A stretch of DNA of 36,187 bases, taken from positions 1 to 36,187 of the forward strand of contig CAIVEI010000008.1 of NCBI GenBank assembly GCA_903904835.1, read 5' to 3'. Positions within the stretch are counted from its first letter, which is position 1, and each line of letters starts with the position of its first letter. The translations under genes and the position numbers were made by a program. Positions 28,173 to 35,965 of the stretch are shown here, in pieces. The notes below the pieces were generated by a model. It was not told the DNA's origin. It saw nothing but the letters and a program-made list of their open reading frames with translations, and did not search any database. Source of the DNA: an uncultured Schlesneria sp. Its GTDB lineage: Bacteria > Planctomycetota > Planctomycetia > Planctomycetales > Planctomycetaceae.

Positions 28173-29171
28173 GTGAAAGCCGCCTTTATTCGTGAAACGG
28201 GATCACCATCGGTCATTCAGTACGGTGATCTTCCGACGCCGGAACCACGGCCCACTGAGGTGCTGGTCAAAGTGGGAGCGGTCGCGGTTAACCCGATCGA
28301 TACCTACATTCGTGCAGGGATCGTTTCCATGATCTCGCAGTTTCCCTATGTGATTGGTTCAGATCTGGCTGGGACGGTTGAAAAGGTTGGCAGCGAGGTG
28401 AAGCGGTTCAAAGCAGGTGATCGGGTCTGGGGCAGTAATCAGGGTCTTTTCGGACGACGGGGAACTTTTTCTGAGTACGCTTCGGTTGACGAGCGCTGGT
28501 TGTATCCCACCCCTGCCAAAGAAACAGATGCCGAGGCCGCAGCAGGTGCTCTCGTCGGCCTGACGGCTCATATGGGACTTTTTCAACACGCTGAACTGGG
28601 ATCTGGTGAGGTTGTCTTCGTCAACGGTGGATCAGGTGGGGTTGGTTCGTCCGTCGTGCAGTTGGCCAAGGCCGCAGGTGCCTTCGTGATTACGACCGGT
28701 GGCAGTGAAAAAAGCCTGGAAATCTGCCGGAAACTCGGTGCTGATCTTGTTCTGAATTACAATGCCCATAATCTGGACGACCAGATTCGAGCGTTCAGCT
28801 TGCCACACGGCGGGGTTCACCTCTGGTTCGAAACTCAGCGCGAACCAACCTTGGACCGAACAGTCTCGTTAATGGCACCCAGGGGCCGCATCGTATTGAT
28901 GGCCGGCCGCTCCGCACGGCCTGAATTTCCCGTCGGACCATTTTACGTCAAAGACTTGAGAATGATTGGCTTCGCCATGTTTAACGGAGCTCCCGAAGAA
29001 CAACGCGCCGCCGCTGATAAGCTGAATACTCTGTACGATTTTAACCGCTGGAAACCCTCGGTTGGAAAAACACTTTCTCTGAGTGAAGCAGCGGCGGCTC
29101 ATCAACTTCAAGAAGACAATACGCTGCAGAAACAGGGGACTGTTCATGGCAAGATTGTCTTGACACCGTAG
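28173..29171 (+). CDS. NADPH:quinone reductase-like zinc-independent MDR oxidoreductase
   Basis: This 332-residue protein is a medium-chain dehydrogenase/reductase of the zeta-crystallin type. It has VKAAFIRETGSPSVIQYGDL at the start, VNPIDTYIRAG, VIGSDLAGTVEKVG, and the NADPH-binding VNGGSGGVGSSVVQLAKAAG. No structural zinc cysteines are present. It probably reduces quinones or enones in the cytosol using NADPH. The GTG at 28173 is preferred to an upstream ATG at 28143 because a strong GGGGAG lies 8 nt before it and the family begins at MKA. A dispersed repeat follows, so it is probably monocistronic. Confidence 0.9.
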   Translation: MKAAFIRETGSPSVIQYGDLPTPEPRPTEVLVKVGAVAVNPIDTYIRAGIVSMISQFPYVIGSDLAGTVEKVGSEVKRFKAGDRVWGSNQGLFGRRGTFSEYASVDERWLYPTPAKETDAEAAAGALVGLTAHMGLFQHAELGSGEVVFVNGGSGGVGSSVVQLAKAAGAFVITTGGSEKSLEICRKLGADLVLNYNAHNLDDQIRAFSLPHGGVHLWFETQREPTLDRTVSLMAPRGRIVLMAGRSARPEFPVGPFYVKDLRMIGFAMFNGAPEEQRAAADKLNTLYDFNRWKPSVGKTLSLSEAAAAHQLQEDNTLQKQGTVHGKIVLTP

Positions 29172-29200
29172 TGCGTTGCCCAGACTTAAAGTTCGGATCT

Positions 29201-29300
29201 TGTGCCACTGCATCGGAGTCTTCTCCGACGCAGTGTCTTCGCTTTATTTGAAGGCAGTCAAAGAGCACTGGGTGGCCGAAGAGGGTCATCCAGTGGCACC
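29201..29300. repeat. About 100-bp imperfect inverted repeat (GTGCCAC family), copy 2
   Basis: The ends GTGCCACTG and CAGTGGCAC pair, and the interior keeps GGAGTCTTC, GTGTCTTC, AAGAGCACTGG and GGCCGAAGAGG in the same order as the copy at 21020-21120. It lies 29 bp after the oxidoreductase stop codon, in the 309-bp gap before hflX. The rest of that gap is featureless apart from the hflX leader. Confidence 0.8.
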
Positions 29301-29480
29301 CGAAGATTGAGTTTGGACAATGCGCTAGTCTGTTTTCGCATCGCGATGATATCATTTCGTTGATACATCTCCTGATGATGACGACACTGACATCGTTTGA
29401 CAAACGCTGAAACCGCAGACATTGCAGGGTTAAGACCGGTTTAACACTGATATTTTCAACTGACCAGAACGGATACTCAC

Positions 29481-30767
29481 TTGGCCGACCCCATTCGCGA
29501 CGACCTGAAAGTTCAATCTCGCACCGCCATTCTCGTTTCCGTACCCGATTCGAGTCGAAATCTTGGAAAAGAACAGGCGCTGGATGAATTGAAGGGTCTC
29601 GTGAAAACAGCCGGTGTCAAAGTCGTTGGTGAGCTTGTCCAGATGCGCGGTCGTCCCCATCCTGGAACCTGTCTCGGCAAAGGAAAGATTGTTGAACTGA
29701 AAGACCTTGTCGATGCGACGGGTGCTGAACTGATCATCTTCGACAACAATCTCTCGCCTGGCCAGGGTCGACATCTCGAACAGGAAACCCAGCGAATCAT
29801 CGTGGACCGAAGTGAATTGATTCTCGATATTTTTGCCACTCACGCCCGCACGGCCGAGTCGCGACTCCAGGTTGAGTTGGCTCAGCTCCAATACACGCGA
29901 ACTCGACTCAAACGGATGTGGACACACTTGGAACGTATCGAGGGGGGTATCGGCGCAAGTCGTGGCCCCGGTGAAAAACAGATTGAAACCGACCGAAGAA
30001 TCATTGATCAGCGGATTGACGAGCTGAAACTTCGGCTTGCCGAAGTGGAAGTACGACGCGAACGGATGGTGCGTCAGCGTGAGTCGCATGCGCTCGTGTC
30101 GCTCGTCGGGTACACAAACGCGGGCAAGAGTACCCTCATGAACGCGCTGACCGGTGCTGACGTGTATGTCGCCGACCAGTTGTTTGCCACGCTCGACACT
30201 CGCACACGCAAGTGGACGATCCCATCGTGGGGCGACCTGTTGCTAAGCGACACCGTCGGATTCGTCCGAGACCTGCCACACTCGTTAATTGCGTCGTTTA
30301 AATCGACGCTCGAAGAAGCCCGTCAAGCCGATCTATTGCTTCACGTCGTCGACGTCTCAAACCCGGAAGCCGAACAACAGGCCGAAACGGTCGAACGTGT
30401 CCTCGATGAAATCGGGGTCGAAGTTCGCAACTTTATCCTGGTTCTGAACAAGATTGATGCCGTTAAGGATCGAGGCATCGTCGATGTGCTGCGAGCGAAA
30501 TACGCCCATGCGGTGACGGTATCAGCAATTACGGGGGAAGGACTCGATAAACTTGGTTCCCTGGTGGGTGAACTACTGGGTCAGGGTTACGTCGAAGCCG
30601 AAATCGTGACATCTGCGGGTAATGGAAAACTGTTCGCATTCCTGGCCGAACACGCCGAAGTGCTGAGCTCGGAATATGTCGATTCAACGGCGACGTTACG
30701 CTGCCGCATCGCGAGAAACATCCTTTGGAAAGTGAACGGCGAAGGAACGTCGGTCAAATTGCTCTAG
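29481..30767 (+). CDS. hflX: GTPase HflX
   Basis: This 428-residue ribosome-associated GTPase has the HflX N-terminal domain (HPGTCLGKGKIVELK, FDNNLSPGQGRHLE) and a coiled linker with SRGPGEKQIETDRR. The G domain carries G1 GYTNAGKST (210-218), switch I FATLDTRTRKW, G3 DTVGFVRDLPHSLI and G4 NKID. HflX splits stalled 70S ribosomes under stress. The start codon appears to be TTG at 29481, with weak Shine-Dalgarno support, and no ATG in frame gives a full N-terminal domain. A perfect 28-bp inverted repeat follows the stop codon within 11 bases. Confidence 0.95.
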   Translation: MADPIRDDLKVQSRTAILVSVPDSSRNLGKEQALDELKGLVKTAGVKVVGELVQMRGRPHPGTCLGKGKIVELKDLVDATGAELIIFDNNLSPGQGRHLEQETQRIIVDRSELILDIFATHARTAESRLQVELAQLQYTRTRLKRMWTHLERIEGGIGASRGPGEKQIETDRRIIDQRIDELKLRLAEVEVRRERMVRQRESHALVSLVGYTNAGKSTLMNALTGADVYVADQLFATLDTRTRKWTIPSWGDLLLSDTVGFVRDLPHSLIASFKSTLEEARQADLLLHVVDVSNPEAEQQAETVERVLDEIGVEVRNFILVLNKIDAVKDRGIVDVLRAKYAHAVTVSAITGEGLDKLGSLVGELLGQGYVEAEIVTSAGNGKLFAFLAEHAEVLSSEYVDSTATLRCRIARNILWKVNGEGTSVKLL

Positions 30768-30777
30768 TGCGTAATCC

Positions 30778-30874
30778 TTAGCCCGACGCGCAAGCGAGGG
30801 ATCTTCTCGTCGTTTTCCGGGGATCTTCTTGTCGTTTTCCGGGGATAAGATCCCTCGCTTGCGCGTCGGGCTAA
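30778..30874. repeat. Perfect 28-bp inverted repeat around a 22-bp tandem duplication
   Basis: Arms 30778-30805 and 30847-30874 are exact reverse complements and include the motif AGCCCGACGCGCAAGCGAGG. From 30801 to 30844 a 22-bp unit containing TCGTTTTCCGGGG is repeated twice with one difference. The structure would fold into a long stem in RNA and sits just past the hflX stop codon. It might serve as a transcript end. Confidence 0.9.
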
Positions 30875-30992
30875 CGTTTGACGGTGTTTTAAGTGACATG
30901 GGTTTAACTCGTAATTGAAAATGTTATTGTGTCGAATCGCAGAAAATGCATGAATAAACCGGGCTAGCCGCATGTTTCACGAAAGGGGCAAT

Positions 30993-31775
30993 ATGCCTTC
31001 CACATCAAAAGTTGCCATTGTCACCGGCGGCGGAACTGGAGTTGGTCGATCAACGTCGCTCGCACTGGCGCGACTTGGTTATCACGTTGTGATCAACTAT
31101 TCCCGTTCAAAGGACGAAGCCCTTAAAACTATCTCCGAAATCCAGGAACATGGCGTCCAGGGATTCGCCGTTATGGCAGATGTAGCGGATGATGCGGCAT
31201 GTCGGAATATGGTCTCAGAAACCATCGCGAAATTCGGCAGGATCGACGTGCTCGTCAACTGTGCCGGAACGACTCAATTTATTCCTTTCAATAATCTGGA
31301 AGATGTCACAGACGATGTGTGGGACCGTCTGTTCAAGGTCAACGTCGTCGGCGCGTTTCACTGTGCTCGCGCCGTGCGCGAACCCATGCTGAATGCGGGG
31401 GGCGGTGTCATCATCAATGTTTCCAGCGTCGCAGCGCAATTGGGACAGGGAAGTTCAATCCCCTACTGCTGCACCAAAGCGGCGCTCGACAACCTGACCG
31501 TCTCGCTCGCCAGAACGCTGGCTCCCCAGATCCGTGTGAATGGTGTCGCACCCGGCTTCATCGCCGGCCGCTGGACGGAAGCGGGACTTGGCGACAACTA
31601 CAACCGAATCAAACAGGCCTACGAACAGACACTGCCGCTGGGTCGGGTCTGCGATCCTGATGATGTCGCCGCCTGTATCATCAGCCTGATTACAGGTAGC
31701 ACGCTCGTCACGGGACAGACACTGACGGTCGACAGCGGTATGATGATCTCGGGTTTTCAAGTGAAATTCAGTTGA
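30993..31775 (+). CDS. Short-chain dehydrogenase/reductase (SDR)
   Basis: This 260-residue classical SDR has the cofactor motif TGGGTGVGRS (11-20), the NCAG motif (Asn89), Asn117 in KVNVVG, the active-site Ser145 in INVSSVAA, and YCCTK with Tyr158 and Lys162. It ends VTGQTLTVDSGMMISGF, typical of FabG-like members. Substrate cannot be predicted; a ketoacyl or sugar/alcohol reductase are both plausible. The ATG at 30993 has AAAGGGG close upstream and fits family length better than the ATG seven codons earlier. It is followed after 158 bp by the EutBC-like gene in the same direction. Confidence 0.92.
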   Translation: MPSTSKVAIVTGGGTGVGRSTSLALARLGYHVVINYSRSKDEALKTISEIQEHGVQGFAVMADVADDAACRNMVSETIAKFGRIDVLVNCAGTTQFIPFNNLEDVTDDVWDRLFKVNVVGAFHCARAVREPMLNAGGGVIINVSSVAAQLGQGSSIPYCCTKAALDNLTVSLARTLAPQIRVNGVAPGFIAGRWTEAGLGDNYNRIKQAYEQTLPLGRVCDPDDVAACIISLITGSTLVTGQTLTVDSGMMISGFQVKFS

Positions 31776-31933
31776 TGGACGGGTTGATGATCCAACCGCA
31801 GTACTCTGTTTCTGTCACCATTTCCGTTTCGCTAATCCGCAGAACAGTTGATTGCTGCTAAAGACCGTTTGCGTTCGTTCGTCAGCACGAGACATAATCA
31901 TCGGCGTGTTTCACGAATTATTCGGATTGGTCC

Positions 31934-34219
31934 ATGTTCAATCGTCGCGACTTTCTGACCGCAGTCTCGACACCCCTTTTACTAGGGGGCGGGCTGAAGA
32001 TCAGTCCCGCCTGGGCCGATCACGAAGATCAAGGAGTCGACGTCGGACCATTGAGCGATGGCGAAGATCTGTTTGCTTACATCCGTCGAACACGCGGAAA
32101 ATTCGACGTTCGTCAGTACCAGAAATTGCTCGGTGCTGCCAACGAATTTAAAGACGGAGACGCGATCGTTGAGGTCGCTGCCGTCGATGAACGTTCGCGA
32201 TCTCGCGCACGATCGCTGCTCGCCAATACGAAGATTGCTGAACTTGTTGATCATCCACCCTGGCAAGATGACTTATCGCGCTGGGTTGACGGATTCGCAT
32301 CAAAAGAGCCGTTGAGATCCTGGAGCAACCGGACGGTCGGACAACTGAAAAACTATTTGATTGCCGCCAGCGAAGCGGAAATTCATGAAACCCTTCCGGG
32401 ACTGACCAGCGACCTGATTGCCTGTCTCGTTCGATTGATGACGAACGAAGAATTGATCTCCCTGAGCAAGCGGATCTTTCACTCCCTGCCCGGTTCGAAA
32501 ATCGGAGCGAAAGGATATCTCGGTGCGAGGATTCAACCGAATTCCCCGACCGATCATCTCGACGACATTCGGTTCCAGGTTTTCGACGCTTTTTCTTATG
32601 CCGTTGGCGACGTCCTGCTCGGGACCAATCCCGTATCGAGTGATCCTCGTTCAGTCGCCGCCGTCGAACGGGCGTTGCAAGACATTCTCAAAACATTTGA
32701 AATTGATCATGTCATCCCTCATTGCGTACTGGCCCACATCGACGTTCAGGCGGAAGTTGAACGAGTTCAGCCGGGTTCGACCGAATTCTGGTTTCAAAGC
32801 ATCGCCGGGAACGATGCCGCGAATGCGACCTTCGATATCACCCTCGACAAAATGAGGTCTTACGCACAAAGCCGTACGGGTCGATATGGCCTGTATCTTG
32901 AATCGGGACAGGGAGCCGATTTTACCAACGGTCACAGCCACGGCTGCGACATGGTGTTTCATGAGTCACGCAAATATGGATTCGCACGAGGCCTGACTCA
33001 TACAATCGCCGCTTCGAAGCAGATCCCTGCCAATCAAGTCTGGCTGCATCTCAACGATGTCGCGGGATTTATCGGACCCGAAGTCTTTCGAACTCGCGAA
33101 CAGCTTGTCCGCTGCTGCCTGGAAGACATCGTGATGGGGAAACTGCACGGACTGACCATCGGGCTGGATGTCTGTTCGACGCTGCATATGGATCTCTCGC
33201 TGGATGACCTGGACTGGTGCCTGGATCAGATTGCCCCTGCCAACCCCGCCTACCTGATGGGATTGCCCACTAAGATCGATCCGATGCTGGGCTATTTAAC
33301 AACTGGATATCAGGACCATGTCCGACTGCGTGAAAAATTCGGCTTCCGTGTTGATGATCGAATGTGGTCGTTCTTCCAGCGGCTGGGGGTTATTGGACCT
33401 GATGGAGGACCAACCGAACACTTTGGCGACCCGAACTGGGTCTACCTGCAATACCGTCGTTGTAAGAACGATTCTCGTACCGATGCGGTGATCCTCGCCG
33501 AATCCCGAAATCTGATTTCAGAAGTTCGCCAGCGCGGTCTCTTCATCGCAGAAGGTTACGGAAATCGTCCCGGCGATCTGTCACCCAAACTTCGCAGTGA
33601 AATTCAAACGGTTTACGACGATGCAAAACAGTGTATCTGGAAGGAGTGGAATCCCGACTTCGTCAAACAGATTCCTAACGCCATTCATTTGTCGACGCGT
33701 TCAGCGAACCGCCAGGATTACATCCTGCATCCGACGACAGGCGAACATTTGTCGGACGAATCGCTACGTCGCATCAAGCAGTTTCGCGTTGATGACAAAC
33801 AAGCATCCAACGTCGTAATCGTCGTCTCCGAAGGACTGAACGCCCTGGCCATGATGGACGACGGGAATCTTTTACCGCTGCTCGAAGAACTTCGACCACT
33901 CCTTACAAAATCAGGATTGGCGGTTGCCCCCGCTCCACTGGTCGCTACAAGCGGTCGAGTTCGTGCCGGTTATCGGATCGGTGAAGTCCTGTTCGGTGGC
34001 CTTCCCGGTTCAAGGACGATCATCCATCTGATTGGTGAACGACCTGGTTCTGGCCATCACACCATGTCGGCCTATGTGACAAGTGCCGAGGGGACGACAT
34101 GGGGACGGCAAAACGAAGTCGATCACAACATCACGAAGGTTGTCTCCGGCATCGGAGTCACCGCTCTTGCCCCACAAAAAGCAGCTAGTGACATCGCGGC
34201 TTTAATCACGTCACGTTGA
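31934..34219 (+). CDS. Fused ethanolamine ammonia-lyase EutB-EutC with Tat-type signal
   Basis: Residues 1-28 form a twin-arginine-type signal: MFNRRDFLTAVSTPLLLGGG, then a PAWA cleavage-like site. About 52-510 matches EutB: GAANEFKDGDAI, WSNRTVGQLKNYL, ARIQPNSPTDHLDDI, GTNPVSSD, HCVLAHIDVQ, LYLESGQGADF, AGFIGPEVF, ARGL and CCLEDIVMGKLHGLTIGLD. About 552-758 matches EutC: VVIVVSEGLNALAM, GRVRAGYRIGE, IHLIGERPGSGHHTMSAY. Residues corresponding to the EutB substrate pocket (Arg199, Gln201, Asn232, Glu323) are kept. EutBC is a B12-dependent lyase turning ethanolamine into acetaldehyde and ammonia, and normally its two subunits are separate and cytosolic. Compared with E. coli EutB there is an insert near 350-375. 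The start has only a weak ribosome site. No eutA, eutD or shell gene is nearby. Confidence 0.88.
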   Translation: MFNRRDFLTAVSTPLLLGGGLKISPAWADHEDQGVDVGPLSDGEDLFAYIRRTRGKFDVRQYQKLLGAANEFKDGDAIVEVAAVDERSRSRARSLLANTKIAELVDHPPWQDDLSRWVDGFASKEPLRSWSNRTVGQLKNYLIAASEAEIHETLPGLTSDLIACLVRLMTNEELISLSKRIFHSLPGSKIGAKGYLGARIQPNSPTDHLDDIRFQVFDAFSYAVGDVLLGTNPVSSDPRSVAAVERALQDILKTFEIDHVIPHCVLAHIDVQAEVERVQPGSTEFWFQSIAGNDAANATFDITLDKMRSYAQSRTGRYGLYLESGQGADFTNGHSHGCDMVFHESRKYGFARGLTHTIAASKQIPANQVWLHLNDVAGFIGPEVFRTREQLVRCCLEDIVMGKLHGLTIGLDVCSTLHMDLSLDDLDWCLDQIAPANPAYLMGLPTKIDPMLGYLTTGYQDHVRLREKFGFRVDDRMWSFFQRLGVIGPDGGPTEHFGDPNWVYLQYRRCKNDSRTDAVILAESRNLISEVRQRGLFIAEGYGNRPGDLSPKLRSEIQTVYDDAKQCIWKEWNPDFVKQIPNAIHLSTRSANRQDYILHPTTGEHLSDESLRRIKQFRVDDKQASNVVIVVSEGLNALAMMDDGNLLPLLEELRPLLTKSGLAVAPAPLVATSGRVRAGYRIGEVLFGGLPGSRTIIHLIGERPGSGHHTMSAYVTSAEGTTWGRQNEVDHNITKVVSGIGVTALAPQKAASDIAALITSR

Positions 34220-34247
34220 CCAAGGGTGACAACCAACGCGACAAATT

Positions 34248-34286
34248 CTTAGTTTAACCCGCAGCCATCGGCGCAGGCGAATCGGC
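34248..34286 (+). repeat. 39-bp direct repeat, copy 1, with short hairpin
   Basis: It contains TTAGTTTAACCCGCAGCC and GGCGCAGGCGAATCGGC and is followed by AAGCCGA, so TCGGC-AA-GCCGA could pair. It begins 28 bp past the EutBC stop codon. Copy 2 differs at one base. Confidence 0.8.
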
Positions 34287-34502
34287 AAGCCGAAACGGCT
34301 AGATAGTGGATGCGAGATAGTAGAGAGTAGAAAAAGCATTGAGTTGGCGACTCTTTGTTTTCATCCTATCTACTTACGACTTTCTCAATGTCACCTTTCC
34401 AGTCGGTTCGCAATGGCGAAATGAACGATGACACCTCGGGATTGTCATCGACACCGGTGGACTCGCTTCTCTGCGAGGCGCGGTTAAACGATGTAACCAT
34501 CT

Positions 34503-34541
34503 CTTAGTTTAACCCGCAGCCAGCGGCGCAGGCGAATCGGC
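34503..34541 (+). repeat. 39-bp direct repeat, copy 2, with short hairpin
   Basis: It is the same unit as the copy at 34248, with G instead of T in CAGCGG. Its right end enters a perfect AATCGGC/GCCGATT 7-bp stem with a GTTCA loop. The hairpin position is kept although the loop sequence differs from copy 1. Confidence 0.8.
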
Positions 34542-34662
34542 GTTCAGCCGATTTCTTCGAGTTATTAGCTTATTCGACCACGAAGAACCCAGCGAGGACC
34601 GGGTCCGCAAGCCCAATCAAGAAAAGAATCTGAACCACGACATAAACGAAAAAAGCAGTCGA

Positions 34663-34881
34663 GGCGAGCCGGGGTGCGTCAGCGGACTCTTTTCTTCGGC
34701 GAATACGGACTGCCGGTCGTTTGACATCAACCACCCCGCGGATGCGTGGTTCATTCCGTCGTCGAACGTGACGGACGAAGAATCCGGGACAACGCGCGGA
34801 TGATAACCCAATTCTGAACCCATCGGCCGACGCGCGTGAACCGGATCGGACGGTCCGGGGGCTGACGCACCCCGGCTCGCC
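34663..34881. mobile_element. MITE-like element, copy A (about 219 bp)
   Basis: The ends are inverted repeats: GGCGAGCCGGGGTGCGTCAG at 34663 onward, and the complementary CTGACGCACCCCGGCTCGCC ending at 34881. A few bases (CCCC) are missing in the left arm. The interior matches copy B over its full length and includes the TAACCCAATTCTGAACCC core found at 13219-13326 and 15061-15124. No transposase is encoded. A minus-strand mini-ORF inside (MGSELGYHPRVVPDSS) is shared but probably not real. Confidence 0.8.
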
Positions 34882-34909
34882 GGGATCCGACGCGCGTGGT
34901 TGACGATGG

Positions 34910-35094
34910 AGCGGGGTCAGGTCCAGTTATTATCTGAACGGGACCCAGTCCAAATGTTCCTCAAACTGGCTGGTGACGTGCCGACGGGTCCGTCATTGCG
35001 CCAAACCGAATGGCATTACGTCAAGAAATCAATTTCATTTCGAAACAGCTCTACCGATACGAGGGGCCTTTTTCATGCGATTGCCTTGAACTGA
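34910..35094 (+). mobile_element. Possible remnant of a REP-associated element
   Basis: The left end reads GCGGGGTCAGGTCCAGTTAT and the right end GAACTGACCTCCCCC, giving a weak inverted match (GGGGTCAGGTCCAGTT against GGGGGAGGTCAGTT). Between them a frame reads RDPVQMFLKLAGDVPTG and more, which I cannot assign. Terminal GGGGTCAGGTC sequences are seen at the ends of RAYT/IS200-like transposase genes, so this may be a decayed short insertion. Confidence is low. Confidence 0.3.
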
Positions 35095-35239
35095 CCTCCC
35101 CCTTTAAATAAACTCATCCGCCAAATACGTGGTTTTGCGTATTCATAACACTTGTTTAGCTGCGTTTGCACTGAGGTAGACAGGACGCGAGACACCCCGC
35201 ACGACGTATGCTGACCCTGCACTTGGAGAGTTTGATTCT

Positions 35240-35857
35240 ATGATGTTTCGATCTGTTTTTGCGTTTCGCACCTGGTCCTGCGTTGTTGCGAGTCTTTTTC
35301 TGGCCGGCGTGCTGAGTGCTTTGAGCACCGGCAATGCCCTTGCTGGTAGTATCACTTACGACAACACCACATTCACCGGCACCTCGACCGACTTAACAAC
35401 AGTCGGCAACCAAACACTACCTTATACAGACGCATCAAGCCGGGTCGTCAGTAAAGTATCAGGGACCGTTCCCGGTATCTTCAGTACCCTCGGGGTTGTT
35501 ATGCCGGCAAGCTCCGTCATTAGCTTTACTAATCTGGCAAGCGGCACGACGGATTTCGGGTTCGATGCAAAGTCCGCATCTCCAAGCAGTTCGCACATCA
35601 CATCAGTCTCTTTTGACAACGGAGACTCATACACCACATCGCTAAATCTCGCTAGCGGCAATACGTTTTACCACTTTTCCGACACCGCTTCATTCACAGC
35701 AGCGACCGTAACATTTACGGGGGGCACTAATTATTTGGGCGACTTCCGTACCGCAGCCGCTACTTCATCCGTCCCCGAACCTTCCTCGCTGGCTTTGCTA
35801 GCTGCCGGGGCAATGTTCGCTGGTGTTTCGGCATGGCGTCGCCGCAAGGCTAGCTAA
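35240..35857 (+). CDS. PEP-CTERM sorting-domain protein
   Basis: This 205-residue exported protein has a Sec signal peptide (SVFAFRTWSCVVASLFLAGV, then SALSTGNALAG). A Ser/Thr/Gly-rich beta-strand region without cysteine bridges follows (about 36-170). The C-terminal PEP-CTERM signal is VPEPSSLALLAAGAMFAG, then SAWRRRKAS. Such proteins are recognised and cut by exosortase, then anchored or released at the cell surface, often with extracellular matrix. Repeated phrases such as SGTTDFGF and SVSFDNGDSYTT suggest a small beta-sandwich like other matrix PEP-CTERM proteins. The ATG at 35240 follows a GGAGAG about 9 nt away. Its flanks are two copies of a mobile-type repeat. Confidence 0.9.
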   Translation: MMFRSVFAFRTWSCVVASLFLAGVLSALSTGNALAGSITYDNTTFTGTSTDLTTVGNQTLPYTDASSRVVSKVSGTVPGIFSTLGVVMPASSVISFTNLASGTTDFGFDAKSASPSSSHITSVSFDNGDSYTTSLNLASGNTFYHFSDTASFTAATVTFTGGTNYLGDFRTAAATSSVPEPSSLALLAAGAMFAGVSAWRRRKAS

Positions 35858-35886
35858 TGCGTTTGTGATTCTCAAATCGGGTGCAA

Positions 35887-35920
35887 CAGGGTGACCGTCT
35901 TCGGTCGCCCTGTGCTCTTT
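35887..35920 (+). terminator. Terminator-like hairpin after the PEP-CTERM gene
   Basis: A ten-base stem CAGGGTGACC pairs with GGTCGCCCTG (one wobble) around a GTCTTC loop, followed by TGCTCTTT. It lies about 30 bp past the stop codon. The T run is short, so strength is uncertain. Confidence 0.7.
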
Positions 35921-35965
35921 GATCGCTTCGAAAGTCCGTCGCACAACGAAACACAAAAAAGACGA

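Larger units (their letters stand above)
34220..34662. other. Intergenic region with two 39-bp direct repeats
   Basis: No gene is supported here. The region contains two near-identical 39-bp repeats 255 bp apart and an AT-rich stretch with AGATAGTGGATGCGAGATAG-like purine-rich sequence at 34300-34335. The rest is unremarkable. Confidence 0.5.
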
